A stretch of 58,950 nt of DNA, taken from Variovorax sp. CF313. Lineage in GTDB: Bacteria; Pseudomonadota; Gammaproteobacteria; Burkholderiales; Burkholderiaceae_C. The notes beneath the pieces were generated by a model. The model did no database searches and was not told where the DNA came from. It saw only the letters and a program-made list of their open reading frames with translations. How positions within the stretch are numbered: position 1 is the first letter of the stretch; every line of letters begins with the position of its first letter. Both the position numbers and the translations under genes were made by a program. The DNA lies in NCBI RefSeq assembly GCF_000282635.1, contig NZ_AKIW01000100.1:1-58950 (forward strand), read 5' to 3'. Shown in pieces: positions 1 to 8,495 of this stretch.

Positions 1-147
1 CAGCAGCATCGCGATGGTCGCGACCGGGCCGATACCCGGGAGCACGCCGATCAGCGTGCCCAGGATGCAGCCGATCAGGCAGTACAGCAGGTTGGTGAAG
101 GTAAAGGCAACGCCAAAACCCATCGAGAGGTGTTCAACCAATTCCAT
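1..147 (-). CDS. tctA: TctA large membrane subunit, N-terminal part only
   Basis: This is the first 49 codons of a tripartite tricarboxylate transporter large membrane protein; the rest lies beyond the window edge. The product begins MELVEHLSMGF and continues into a membrane segment with Gly/Pro-rich motifs (LIGVLPGIGPVATIAMLL). These match the start of TctA, including the complete TctA at 30557-32077 (LVGLLPGLGPLATISLLL). TctA, with TctB and a periplasmic TctC, imports citrate or other carboxylates across the inner membrane using an ion gradient. The start lies 19 bp downstream of the tctB stop, so the two are co-transcribed. Seen: start and motif. Known: family role. Substrate unknown. Confidence 0.9.
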   Translation of the reverse strand, partial: MELVEHLSMGFGVAFTFTNLLYCLIGCILGTLIGVLPGIGPVATIAMLL

Positions 148-166
148 GATGTGAGCAGCTTTCTTC

Positions 167-655
167 TCAGCCGGTGATGAAGGTCGGCCAGACCTGGATC
201 TGGAGCTTCAGCGCCCAGATGAATGCGACATAGCTGCCAATGGCCAGCACGGTGGCCAGGATCAGCACGCTGGGCAGCTTGAACTCATGGCCCGCAAGGC
301 TGGAGATGATCACCAGCGCGTAGATGGCGATGATCATGCCCATGGCGGGGACGCCGATGCTCGGCAGGCCGCCGAGCAGGATGCCGAAGGCGAGGTTGGC
401 GCCCAGGATGAACACCACCTGCTTCCAGGCCCACTTGCCGATCTTCTCGCCGTCGGTGGTTTCAACGGTGAGCCCGCTGAACATGATCCCGAGGCCGATG
501 AGGGCCATCAGGATGCCGAGCATCAACGGGAAATAACCCGGACCCATGCGGGCTCCGCTGCCCACGGTGTAGGTGGTGGCGCCCCATGCGAACGCCACAC
601 CCACCACCGTGAACATCAGGCCCGAGAAAAAGTCTTTCTGACTCTTGATCTTCAC
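167..655 (-). CDS. tctB: TctB small membrane subunit of a tripartite tricarboxylate transporter
   Basis: A 162-residue integral membrane protein with about four hydrophobic segments (roughly residues 12-32, 42-62, 78-120 and 128-150) and the motif GPGYFPLMLGI, which is typical of TctB. It pairs with the TctA that follows and supports substrate translocation with a periplasmic TctC, which is not in the window. The start MKIKSQKDFFSG is preceded by a purine-rich site close to the ATG. The length is normal for the family (about 150-170). The cargo cannot be read from TctB. Confidence 0.88.
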   Translation of the reverse strand: MKIKSQKDFFSGLMFTVVGVAFAWGATTYTVGSGARMGPGYFPLMLGILMALIGLGIMFSGLTVETTDGEKIGKWAWKQVVFILGANLAFGILLGGLPSIGVPAMGMIIAIYALVIISSLAGHEFKLPSVLILATVLAIGSYVAFIWALKLQIQVWPTFITG

Positions 656-781
656 GAACAGTCTCCTCGAACAAATTTCGATGCGGGATTGTCGAGTCAG
701 CTTCCGGTCAGCCTGATGTGGATTCCACTAACAAAAGGCCTAGGGATAACCCGAAAGGACTCAGGGTCCTGGGGCGGAAGA
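656..781. promoter_or_regulatory. Intergenic region carrying the tctB promoter
   Basis: This 126-bp gap separates the end of the GspE-like gene from tctB, both on the minus strand. It contains a small inverted repeat AGGAC-N5-GTCCT at 756-770, just past the GspE-like stop, which could be a weak terminator although it lacks a long T run. The rest should hold the tctB promoter. I could not place convincing -35 and -10 boxes. Confidence 0.35.
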
Positions 782-2578
782 CTATTCCAGTGGCGGCGTG
801 GCGCTCAGCACTTCCTCGATGGTGGTCACGCCCTCGGCCACGCGCAGCGCGCCGGCCAGCCGCAGCGGGCGCATGCCGTCGATCACGGCCTGGCGGCGCA
901 GCCCGGCGAGGTTGGGCTCCTTGGTCACGTTGCCCTTGAACGCCTCGCTGATGCTCAGCAGTTCGTAGAGGCCCATGCGCCCCATGTAGCCGGTCATGCG
1001 GCAGTCGACGCAGCCCACGGGCTTGTACGCGCGCACCGAGCCCGTGATCTGCCACGGCTTGACGATGGTTTCGAGCTTCTCGCGCGTGACGGTGTCGTCG
1101 GGCTGCTTGCAGTTGAGGCACAGCGTGCGCACCAGCCGCTGCGCGAGCACGCCCAGCATCACCGCGTTGATGAGGTAGGAGGGCACGCCCAGCTCCATCA
1201 GCCGCGTGATGGCGCTCGGTGCATCGTTGGTGTGCAGCGTGCTGAACACGAGGTGGCCGGTGAGCGCGGCCTGCACCGCCATCTCGGCGGTGGCGAGGTC
1301 GCGGATTTCGCCGACCATGATGATGTCCGGGTCCTGCCGCATCAGCGCGCGCAGGCCTTCGGTGAAGCCGAAGTCGAGCTGCGGCTGCACCTGCGTCTGG
1401 TTGAACGAGGGCTCGATCATTTCGATCGGGTCTTCCACCGTGCTCACGTTGACCTCTTCGGTCGCCACGCGCTTGAGCGTGGAATACAGCGTGGTGGTCT
1501 TGCCCGAGCCCGTGGGCCCGGTCACCAGGATGATGCCGTTGGGCCGCGTGACGAGCTGCTCCCAGCGCTGGGCGTCGTGCTGCGCGAAGCCCAGTGCGTC
1601 GAGGTCCTTCACGGCGGTGTCGGGGTCGAAGATCCGCATCACCATCTTCTCGCCAAAGGCCGTCGGCAGGGTCGACAGGCGCATTTCGATTTCGTCGCCG
1701 CGCATGTTGCGGGTCTTGATGCGGCCATCGAGCGGGCGGCGCTTTTCCACCACGTCCATGCGGCCCAGCAGCTTGATGCGCGCGACCATCGCGTTCATCA
1801 CGCCCATCGGCATCTGGTAGGCGGGGTGCAGGATGCCGTCGATGCGAAAGCGGATCACGCCCTGCTCGCGGCGCGGCTCCAGGTGGATGTCGCTCGCGCG
1901 CTGGTCGAAGGCGTACTGCCACAGCCAGTCGACCACCTGCACCACGCTCTGGTCGTTGGCGTCGAGCTGCTTGTTGCTCTTGCCGAGCTCCACCAGCTGC
2001 TCGAAGCTCGCGCCGCCGGTGTTGCCGCCGGCCTTCTGCGCGGCGCGCACCGACTTCGCGAGCGCGAAGAACTCGGCCGTGTAGCGCTGGATGTCGGCCG
2101 GGTTGGCGACCACGCGGCGCACCGCGCGGCGCGACTGGCGCTCGACCTCGGCGATCCAGTCGGTGAGAAAGGGCTCGGCCGTGGCCACCACCACCTCGTT
2201 GGGCAGCACCTGCACCGGCAGCACCTTGTGGCGCTCGGCATACGCAGCGCTCATGGTGTCGGCCACCTTGCCCACGTCGACCTTGAGCGGATCGATGCGC
2301 AGGTACGTGAGCCCGGCGCGGCCCGCGAGCCATTGCGTGAGCATTTCTAGATCGAGCGGCTTGCCGTCGCCCTCGCGCGTCATGGCCACGTTGGCCAGCC
2401 GCACCAGCGGCGCCTGCCGGCTTTCGGCCTGGGCGCAGCGCGCGATGGTGCGCTTGGCCTCCATGGGCGAGATCACGCCGTCGGTAGCCAGCCATTCGAT
2501 CAGGCGGCGCAGGTCGAGCGGGCCTTCGTGGCGGGCGGCCAGTGGGGCGGGAGCAGAAACAGCGGGAACAACGCTCAT
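782..2578 (-). CDS. GspE/PilB-family type II/IV secretion ATPase
   Basis: A 598-residue cytoplasmic ATPase of the type II secretion / type IV pilus family. Visible motifs: Walker A GPTGSGKTTT (about 354-363), Asp box STVEDPIEM (about 379-387), Walker B QDPDIIMVGEIRD (about 415-427), His box HLVFSTLHTND (about 442-452) and the two CxxC pairs (CLNC about 487, CVDC about 523) of the zinc-binding C-terminal domain. An N-terminal T2SSE-type domain precedes them. The ATG at 2578 overlaps the upstream stop as ATGA; an in-frame ATG at 2632 is less likely. No gspD, gspF or pilC lies nearby, so the machine it powers (secretion, pilus or DNA uptake) is undetermined. Confidence 0.9.
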   Translation of the reverse strand: MSVVPAVSAPAPLAARHEGPLDLRRLIEWLATDGVISPMEAKRTIARCAQAESRQAPLVRLANVAMTREGDGKPLDLEMLTQWLAGRAGLTYLRIDPLKVDVGKVADTMSAAYAERHKVLPVQVLPNEVVVATAEPFLTDWIAEVERQSRRAVRRVVANPADIQRYTAEFFALAKSVRAAQKAGGNTGGASFEQLVELGKSNKQLDANDQSVVQVVDWLWQYAFDQRASDIHLEPRREQGVIRFRIDGILHPAYQMPMGVMNAMVARIKLLGRMDVVEKRRPLDGRIKTRNMRGDEIEMRLSTLPTAFGEKMVMRIFDPDTAVKDLDALGFAQHDAQRWEQLVTRPNGIILVTGPTGSGKTTTLYSTLKRVATEEVNVSTVEDPIEMIEPSFNQTQVQPQLDFGFTEGLRALMRQDPDIIMVGEIRDLATAEMAVQAALTGHLVFSTLHTNDAPSAITRLMELGVPSYLINAVMLGVLAQRLVRTLCLNCKQPDDTVTREKLETIVKPWQITGSVRAYKPVGCVDCRMTGYMGRMGLYELLSISEAFKGNVTKEPNLAGLRRQAVIDGMRPLRLAGALRVAEGVTTIEEVLSATPPLE

Positions 2579-3360
2579 GAGCCGGCAGGTCGGGTAAGTG
2601 AAATATTCAGGGGCTTGAAGACCCGCAGCCATTTCGGCGCGGGCAGGCTCCAGCGAGTCTGGATCGTTTGGGCGCGCTCGGCAAGCGCCTCGCGCTTCGG
2701 TCGGCTCGGCGTGCGCTGCGCGAGCACCACCGTGTTGCCTTCGCGCGTCGGCCTGAACGCCCAGACGGCATCGGCACCGAAGGCACCGGCGATTTTTTCG
2801 AGGCTGCGCTCATAGCTCGACGAGCGGCCGAAGAGGTTGACCGTCATGCAGCCGTCCTCGGTGAGCAGCGCGCGGCAGTCGGCATAGAAGTCTTCGCTGT
2901 CGAGCACGGGTGCAGCGGCCTCGTGGTCGTACAGGTCGACCTGCAGCGCATCGACCGTGCCGTGCCATTCGGGCTTGCGGATCTCGGCGGCCGCATCGGC
3001 GATCACCACGCGCAGCTTCGGGTCGTCCGGCGGCAGCTTGAACCAGCCGCGGCAGGCCGACACCACCTGCGGATTGAGCTCGATCGCGGTGGTGCGCATG
3101 CGCAGGATCTTGCGGCTGAACTTGGTGAGCGTGGCCGCGCCCAGGCCGAGCTGCATCGCGTGGCGGCTGGCCACGGTCTTGCTGTCGGCGAACAGCAGCC
3201 AGGCCATCATGCGCTGCACGTATTCGAGCTCGATCTCGAAGGGCGCGTCCAGCTTCATCGAGCCCTGGACCCATTCGGTGCCCAGGTGCAGGTAGCGGAC
3301 GTCGCCCCAGTCGGAGAAATTGACTTCGGGAAGAACGGCGGGAATTTTGCTGGATGCCAT
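2575..3360 (-). CDS. Spermidine-synthase-like protein (SAM-binding fold)
   Basis: A 261-residue protein with a Rossmann-type SAM or decarboxylated-SAM site: GLGAATL (72-78), the acidic end of strand 2 in IELNPQV (93-99), DAAAEI (122-127) and VDLYDHEA (141-148). It resembles spermidine synthase-like proteins more than true SpeE, because the usual GGGDG loop is replaced by GLGAA and a YDHE stretch stands where the catalytic Asp region would be. Polyamine synthesis is therefore only one possibility; a methyltransferase-like role is equally open. It sits between, and overlaps, the glycosylase (1 bp) and the ATPase (4 bp), so the three are translationally coupled. Confidence 0.75.
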   Translation of the reverse strand: MASSKIPAVLPEVNFSDWGDVRYLHLGTEWVQGSMKLDAPFEIELEYVQRMMAWLLFADSKTVASRHAMQLGLGAATLTKFSRKILRMRTTAIELNPQVVSACRGWFKLPPDDPKLRVVIADAAAEIRKPEWHGTVDALQVDLYDHEAAAPVLDSEDFYADCRALLTEDGCMTVNLFGRSSSYERSLEKIAGAFGADAVWAFRPTREGNTVVLAQRTPSRPKREALAERAQTIQTRWSLPAPKWLRVFKPLNISLTRPAGS

Positions 3361-3890
3361 CAGACGAGTTGGTGGGCGGCGAAGACCTCGCGCCAGGCCG
3401 CGAGCTTGCGCTCGAAGCTCCACGACGCGTTGGCGGGACTGGTGGAAGGCAGCGGATAGACCGGCACGCCAAGGGTGCGCGTGTGCCGTGCGTGCTTGAA
3501 GCTCTCGCCGCCGTTGTGCGCGATGGCCGCGAGCTTTGGCAGGTGCAGCCCGGCGATGTCGTTCGCCACGGGCGCGCGGATGGCCGAATCGAGGCTGCCC
3601 TCGCGCTCGCAGGCGCCGTACACGTCCCACACGCCCAGGCCGCGGTCGAGCAGCCACCGGCAGCGCTGCGCGTAGCTGTCTATGCCCGACGGCAAAGGGA
3701 CTTCGGGCCAGACGGCTTGCAAGATCTTCCAGAACTGGTTTTGGGGGTGTGCATAGTACTGCTGCCGCTCGAGCGACTTGACCCCGGGGAAGCTGCCGAG
3801 GATCAGCACCACGGTGGCCGGCGACACGATGGGCGCGAGTCCCGTGAGCAACGTGCTCGCGGCGGTAGCGGATGCGGCGGGTGGATTCAT
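3360..3890 (-). CDS. DNA-deoxyinosine glycosylase (uracil-DNA glycosylase superfamily)
   Basis: A 176-residue protein with uracil-DNA glycosylase superfamily motifs: LILGSFPG (29-36, the motif I region), YYAHPQNQFWKIL (45-57) and LPSTSPANAS (147-156, motif II region). The HPQNQFW arrangement is typical of the hypoxanthine/deoxyinosine glycosylase branch, which excises deaminated adenine to start base-excision repair. I chose the ATG at 3890 because the longer ORF only adds a low-complexity stretch. The stop overlaps the start of the spermidine-synthase-like gene by one base. Function is inferred from motifs. Confidence 0.8.
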   Translation of the reverse strand: MNPPAASATAASTLLTGLAPIVSPATVVLILGSFPGVKSLERQQYYAHPQNQFWKILQAVWPEVPLPSGIDSYAQRCRWLLDRGLGVWDVYGACEREGSLDSAIRAPVANDIAGLHLPKLAAIAHNGGESFKHARHTRTLGVPVYPLPSTSPANASWSFERKLAAWREVFAAHQLV

Positions 3891-3936
3891 GGGCGGCAAT
3901 CGTGCCACCGTCCCGCGCGCACTTGCACCGCCCATG

Positions 3937-3962
3937 AAAAAACCCGCCGAAGCGGGTTTTTT
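3937..3962. terminator. Bidirectional rho-independent terminator
   Basis: A perfect stem AAAAAACCCGC / GCGGGTTTTTT closes a CGAA tetraloop, with A and T tracts on either side, so it can end transcription in both directions. On the minus strand it lies just past the Lys/Ala-rich gene, and it separates that gene from the glycosylase operon that starts at 3890. Confidence 0.9.
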
Positions 3963-3981
3963 CGCGAAGGCCGAAGCAGGC

Positions 3982-4398
3982 TTACTTCTTGGCGGCTTCG
4001 TTCTCTGCCGTGCCGGGGATCTTCTCGCCGATGGCCTTGCCGGTGCTGCGCATGCCGTCGGCCGCCTTGTGGCCGGCGTTCTCGACGGCTTCGCCGGTCT
4101 TGGCGGCTGCCTTCTTGGTGGCGTTGGTGGCCTTCTTGGTCGTGCGCTTGGTGGCCTTCCAGGCCTTCTTGGTGCCGCTCTCGGTGGCCGCGACAGCCTT
4201 CTTGGTCGTGCGCTTGGTGGCGTCGACGGCTTCCTTGCCGGTCTCTTTCATCTTCTCGGTGGTGGTGGGCTCGGCCGGGGCCACAGCGGGGGCCGGTGCG
4301 GCTGCAGGCGCGGTGGTCTGGGCCACGGCCGACACGCCGATGGAGGCGAGTGCCAGTGCGAGGACGACGGGCATGGTGCGAACGAAAGACGTGCTCAT
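3982..4398 (-). CDS. Exported Lys/Ala-rich repetitive protein
   Basis: A 138-residue protein of unknown function. Residues 1-26 form a signal peptide (hydrophobic core VVLALALASIGVSAVA, cleavage before QTT). A Pro/Ala linker follows, then about 90 residues built from imperfect repeats around the core TKRTTKKA (TTKKAVAAT, GTKKAWKAT, TTKKATNAT, TKKAAAKT). The composition recalls histone H1 tails and late-embryogenesis-abundant amphipathic helices, but here the protein is exported. The start has a good AAGGAGC ribosome site. It is a monocistronic unit ending at the terminator at 3937-3962. Confidence 0.8.
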   Translation of the reverse strand: MSTSFVRTMPVVLALALASIGVSAVAQTTAPAAAPAPAVAPAEPTTTEKMKETGKEAVDATKRTTKKAVAATESGTKKAWKATKRTTKKATNATKKAAAKTGEAVENAGHKAADGMRSTGKAIGEKIPGTAENEAAKK

Positions 4399-4527
4399 GT
4401 AAAGCTCCTTGTTGGATGAAGTTTTGAGTGACTGACTTGCCACTGAACCAGCAACGAACTGGTGGCGCTCGAGGATGACAGCAAATCCGCGGCATCTGCC
4501 TTCATGCAGGCAGGACGGGGCATTGGC

Positions 4528-5388
4528 CTACGCGGGGCGCGGTGGACGCGCCGACATGGCCATGAGATTTTCCAGACGCGGCAGCGCTTCGAGCGCATTC
4601 CGGGTGGTGGCTGCGGCCAGCTCGTCGAGGCCGATGCCGCGCAGGCCGGCCACCACTTCGGCGATGCGCGGCAGCTCGGCCGGCTCGTTGCGGCCCTGCG
4701 GCTCGCCGGCATCGCGCTGGGCCTGCGTGCGGTACAGCCAGTGCGGCTGGATGTCGGGCGCATCGGTCTCCATCACGATCGATCCAAGCGGCAAAGTGGC
4801 GGCCAGCCGCCGCAGCTGCAGCGCGCGTTCGAAGGTCACCGCGCCGCCGAAGCCGAGCTTCAACCCGAGCTCGATGCACGCTTGCGCCTGCTGCTCGCTG
4901 CCGTTGAAGGCATGCGCAATGCCCTGCCACGGCTTGCCGGCTGCCGTCTGCCGCAGGTGCTTGAGCACCTTGTCGACCGAGCGCCGCACATGGATCAGCA
5001 CGGGTAACCCGTGCCTGCGTGCCAGTTGCAACTGAGTGTGAAAAAACCGCTCCTGCTTCTCGCCGTCGAGCCCCTCGACGAAGTAGTCGAGCCCGACCTC
5101 GCCGACCGCCACCAGCCGCGGGTCGCCGCGCTGCGCGGCCAGCTCGGCATCGAGGGTTTCGAGGTCTTCATCCTTCGCCTCGCCGGTGCACAGCGGGTGA
5201 ATGCCCAGCGCGTAGGCATCGCCCTGCGCATGGGCCAGTTCACGCACAGCTGCGAAGTTGAAGGCGGCCACCGCCGGGATCACGCACATCGCCACGCCCC
5301 GCGCGGAGGCGCGGGCGCGCAGGACGGGCATCTCGGCACCGAATTCAGGCGCATCCAGGTGGCAGTGGGTATCGACGAAGGTAGCCAT
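4528..5388 (-). CDS. TatD-family metal-dependent hydrolase/deoxyribonuclease
   Basis: A 286-residue TIM-barrel hydrolase. The metal ligands expected in TatD are present: H8 and H10 in DTHCHLD, E97 in GEVGLDYF, H133 in LIHVRR, H159 in AHAF and D209 in METDAP. TatD proteins are 3'-5' exonucleases or phosphodiesterases acting in DNA repair or RNA quality control. The longer ORF reaching 6549 is an antisense artefact; the ATG at 5388 gives the normal family length. It diverges from the protease at 5476, so the 87 bp between them must hold both promoters. Confidence 0.9.
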   Translation of the reverse strand: MATFVDTHCHLDAPEFGAEMPVLRARASARGVAMCVIPAVAAFNFAAVRELAHAQGDAYALGIHPLCTGEAKDEDLETLDAELAAQRGDPRLVAVGEVGLDYFVEGLDGEKQERFFHTQLQLARRHGLPVLIHVRRSVDKVLKHLRQTAAGKPWQGIAHAFNGSEQQAQACIELGLKLGFGGAVTFERALQLRRLAATLPLGSIVMETDAPDIQPHWLYRTQAQRDAGEPQGRNEPAELPRIAEVVAGLRGIGLDELAAATTRNALEALPRLENLMAMSARPPRPA

Positions 5389-5475
5389 CGCGCGATGATG
5401 CCCGATGGGATGCGCAGGCGTGGAAAGCGTGCTACTGTGAACTCCTTCACGCGATTTTTTGCCGGAGGTGCTCCG

Positions 5476-6486
5476 ATGCGCAGGCCAGGTGTCTACAGCC
5501 ATTCGCCCCGCACGCTGCCACCGGCCGCAGACGAGGCGGCCGAACGGGCAGGGGCGCCAGCCTCGCCCGAAGCGGTCGGCGCGGGCCCTGCGCTGCAAGC
5601 CGCCCCCGCAAAGAAGACCGGCTGGCAACCCGGCCGCCGCAGCTTCGCGATGCTGGTCGTGCTGTCGGCCGCGCTGGTCACCGGCGCTGCGCTGTGGGTC
5701 CCGCGCCCGGGCGCCAAGGCCCTCACGCAGAAAGACATCGACGCGGCCGTGCTGCGCACGCTGCAGACCACCACCCTGCCCTCGCCCGCCGCCAAGGCCG
5801 CGGACATCATCCGGCCCTCGGTGGTGCGGGTCGTGAGCTACGGTGAAGAAAAGAACACGCCCGAAGCCAAGATCCAGAAGCGCGGACGCAACCTCGCCAA
5901 GGGCAAGCCGCCCGAAGCCCCCAGCGATGGCGGCACGCCCGGCGAGGTCGAGCGCGGTGTGGGCACGGGCGTGGTGATCGTCGACAAGGGCGTGATCCTG
6001 ACCAACCTGCACGTGGTCGCGGGCGCCGACAAGATCAAGGTCACCTTCTTCGACGGCCTGGAGGCTGTGGCCACCATCACCGGCGTGCAGCCCGAGAACG
6101 ACCTTGCCGTGCTGCAGGCGCAGAAGATTCCCGACGACCTGATCCCCGCCACCATGCGCTCGACCGCCGACCTGCGGCCCGGCGACCAGGTGGCGGCCGT
6201 GGGCTTTCCGTTCGGCATCGGGCCTTCCGTGTCGGCCGGCGTGGTGTCGGGCCTGAAGCGCTCGTTCCGCTCGCCCGAGGGCAAGCAGGAGCTGGGCAAC
6301 CTGATCCAGTTCGACGCGGCCGCCAACCCCGGCAATTCGGGCGGGCCGCTGATCAACATGGACGGCGAGGTGCTCGGCATCGTCACCGCCATCCTCAACC
6401 CGACACAGCAGCGCACCTTCATCGGCATCGGCTTCGCGGTGCCCATCGAGAACGCCGCGTCCGCCGCGGGTTCGCCGCCGTTCTGA
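5476..6486 (+). CDS. Membrane-anchored trypsin-like (S1C, DegP-type) serine protease without PDZ domain
   Basis: A 336-residue protease with an N-terminal cytoplasmic Pro/Ala-rich stretch, one membrane anchor (about 57-75) and a periplasmic trypsin-like domain. The catalytic triad is intact: H179 in TNLHVVAGA, D209 in NDLAVL and S288 in NPGNSGGPL. The protein stops just after FAVPIENA, so it has no PDZ domain, unlike DegP, DegQ and DegS (one or two). The ATG at 5476 follows a GGAGGT site. Only 25 bp separate it from moxR, so it may be the first gene of that operon and act on envelope proteins. Confidence 0.88.
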   Translation: MRRPGVYSHSPRTLPPAADEAAERAGAPASPEAVGAGPALQAAPAKKTGWQPGRRSFAMLVVLSAALVTGAALWVPRPGAKALTQKDIDAAVLRTLQTTTLPSPAAKAADIIRPSVVRVVSYGEEKNTPEAKIQKRGRNLAKGKPPEAPSDGGTPGEVERGVGTGVVIVDKGVILTNLHVVAGADKIKVTFFDGLEAVATITGVQPENDLAVLQAQKIPDDLIPATMRSTADLRPGDQVAAVGFPFGIGPSVSAGVVSGLKRSFRSPEGKQELGNLIQFDAAANPGNSGGPLINMDGEVLGIVTAILNPTQQRTFIGIGFAVPIENAASAAGSPPF

Positions 6487-6511
6487 CGATTCTTTTTCGA
6501 AAGTCCTTCGC

Positions 6512-7525
6512 ATGAGCACAGAGACCGTCAATCCCACGCCCGCCGGCACCGCCGAACTGATGGAGCAGATCCTCTACGAGGTGAAGCGCGTGGTCGTGGG
6601 CCAGGACCGCTTTCTCGAGCGCGTGATGGTCGCCATGCTCGCGGGCGGGCACCTGCTGGTCGAGGGCGTGCCGGGCCTGGCGAAGACACTCACCGTCAAG
6701 ACGCTGGCCGACACCGTGCGCGGCCAGTTCAAGCGCATCCAGTTCACGCCCGACCTCGTGCCCGCCGACCTCGTGGGCACGCGCATCTACAACCAGAAGA
6801 CGGGCGAGTTCAGCACCTCGCTGGGCCCGGTGTTCGCCAACCTGCTGCTGGCCGACGAAATCAACCGCGCGCCGGCCAAGGTGCAGAGCGCGCTGCTCGA
6901 GGTGATGCAGGAGCGCCAGGTCACCATCGCCGGCGAGACGCACAAGGTGCCGCGCCCCTTCCTCGTGATGGCCACGCAGAACCCCATCGAGACCGAGGGC
7001 ACCTACCCGCTGCCCGAGGCGCAGGTCGACCGCTTCATGATGAAGGTGCTGGTCGACTACCCGAGCGACGAGGAAGAATTCGTCATCGTCCAGCGCGTGA
7101 TCGGCCCGGCGGTCAACGCCACGCCCGTGGCCACCACCGAGCAGCTCGCGGCGCTGCAGGCCGAGGCCCGGCGCGTGTATGTCGACCCCTCGCTGATCCA
7201 GTACGCAGTGAAGCTGGTGTCGGCCACGCGCACGCCCGAGAAGCATGGCCTGAAGGACCTGCGCCGCTTCATCACCTTCGGTGCCAGCCCGCGCGCCAGC
7301 ATCAGCCTGACCGAGGGCGCGCGCGCCCTGGCGCTGCTGCGCGGCCGCAGCTATGCGCTGCCGGAAGACATGACGGCGCTGGTGCCCGACGTGCTGCGCC
7401 ACCGCGTGACGCTTTCCTACGAAGGCCTGTCCGAGGGCCTGACGCCCGACGGCTTGGTCGAGAAGATCATGCGCGCAGTCCCCGCTCCTCCCAAGCCGCT
7501 CGAACATGAAAAGCTGGTGGCGTAA
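6512..7525 (+). CDS. MoxR-family AAA+ ATPase
   Basis: A 337-residue AAA+ ATPase. Walker A is GVPGLAKT (52-59), Walker B LLLADEIN (111-118), and sensor 1 lies near ATQNP (154-158). MoxR proteins act as chaperones that load or mature partner proteins, usually encoded next to them as DUF58 and vWA proteins; both follow here. The 3' end overlaps the DUF58 gene by 20 bp, which supports translational coupling. The substrate is not known. Confidence 0.93.
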   Translation: MSTETVNPTPAGTAELMEQILYEVKRVVVGQDRFLERVMVAMLAGGHLLVEGVPGLAKTLTVKTLADTVRGQFKRIQFTPDLVPADLVGTRIYNQKTGEFSTSLGPVFANLLLADEINRAPAKVQSALLEVMQERQVTIAGETHKVPRPFLVMATQNPIETEGTYPLPEAQVDRFMMKVLVDYPSDEEEFVIVQRVIGPAVNATPVATTEQLAALQAEARRVYVDPSLIQYAVKLVSATRTPEKHGLKDLRRFITFGASPRASISLTEGARALALLRGRSYALPEDMTALVPDVLRHRVTLSYEGLSEGLTPDGLVEKIMRAVPAPPKPLEHEKLVA

Positions 7526-8495
7526 GGCCCCCGCGGCCGCGAACGACGAACGGCTCGCCGCAGAAGCCGGTGGGGCCGAGCGCGCGCTGCGCCGGCTCGA
7601 ATGGACTGTCATTCGCCGCCTCGACGGCCTGCTGCAGGGCGACTACCGCACGCTGATGCGCGGCACCGGCCTCGACCTGGCCGACCTGCGCGAGTACCAG
7701 CACCACGACGACGTGCGCCACATCGACTGGAACGTCACGGCGCGGCTGCAGACGCCGCATGTGCGCGTGTTCACCGAAGACCGCGAGATGGCTGCGTGGT
7801 TCGTGCTCGACCTGAGCCGCTCGGTCGATTTCGGCTCGGGCCTGAAGGCCAAGCGCGAGGTCTCGGCGGGTTTCGTCGGCGTACTGGCGCGGCTGCTCAC
7901 GCGGCACGGCAACCGGGTGGGCGCGCTGGTCTACGGCAGCGATCTCGAAGCGGTGATTCCGCCGCGCACCGGACGGCGCCACGTGCTGCACCTGCTGCAC
8001 GCGATGGAGAAGCGCGCTGAAAAAGCCGAGGCCGCGCCCATGCAGAAAGGCATGACGCGCCTGGCCGACCTGCTCAAGTCGGCCGCCACGCTGATGCCGC
8101 GCCGCTCCACCGTGTTCGTGGTGTCCGACTTCCTGAGCGAGCCCGGCTGGGAGCGCCCGCTCGGCCAGCTGGTGCAGCGCCACGAGGTGATCGCAGTGCG
8201 CCTGTTCGACCCGCTCGAACTCGAACTGCCCGACCTCGGCCTGGTGCCGCTGCGCGACGCCGAGACCGGCGAGCAGCTGTGGGTCGACACCCACGATGCG
8301 GGCTTTCGCAAACGCTTCGCGCGCCTGGCGTCGGAACGTGAAACCGCACTGCGCGAGGCACTGGCCAGGGCCGGCGTCGACGCACTCGAACTCTCGACCA
8401 ATGACGACCTGGTGGAAGCCATCGTTCGTTTCGCCGATCTGCGCAAGCGCCGCGCGCGCATCGGCCCGGCAGGCATGAAGGCGGTGGCAGCATGA
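7506..8495 (+). CDS. DUF58 protein, MoxR partner
   Basis: A 329-residue protein with the DUF58 signature GLDLADLREYQHHDDVRHID (55-74) followed by VRVFTEDREM, and a degenerate vWA/MIDAS-like motif DLSRSVD (102-108). DUF58 proteins are regular partners of MoxR ATPases. It lies between moxR (20-bp overlap) and the membrane vWA gene (4-bp ATGA overlap). The start MKSWWRK lies inside the end of moxR. Precise biochemical role unknown. Confidence 0.9.
   Translation: MKSWWRKAPAAANDERLAAEAGGAERALRRLEWTVIRRLDGLLQGDYRTLMRGTGLDLADLREYQHHDDVRHIDWNVTARLQTPHVRVFTEDREMAAWFVLDLSRSVDFGSGLKAKREVSAGFVGVLARLLTRHGNRVGALVYGSDLEAVIPPRTGRRHVLHLLHAMEKRAEKAEAAPMQKGMTRLADLLKSAATLMPRRSTVFVVSDFLSEPGWERPLGQLVQRHEVIAVRLFDPLELELPDLGLVPLRDAETGEQLWVDTHDAGFRKRFARLASERETALREALARAGVDALELSTNDDLVEAIVRFADLRKRRARIGPAGMKAVAA

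Noticed and set aside
287..2350. 687-codon plus-strand ORF over tctB and the ATPase gene
   Set aside because: It is antisense to genes with clear motifs and its product is His/Arg/Ala-rich low complexity, the usual shadow in high-GC DNA.
3360..3890. Toxin or restriction function for the glycosylase-like gene
   Set aside because: Motifs LGSFPG and LPSTSPAN point plainly to the uracil-DNA glycosylase superfamily.
4528..6549. TatD ORF extended to 673 residues
   Set aside because: The extension is antisense to the protease gene; TatD proteins are about 260-290 residues and the ATG at 5388 fits exactly.
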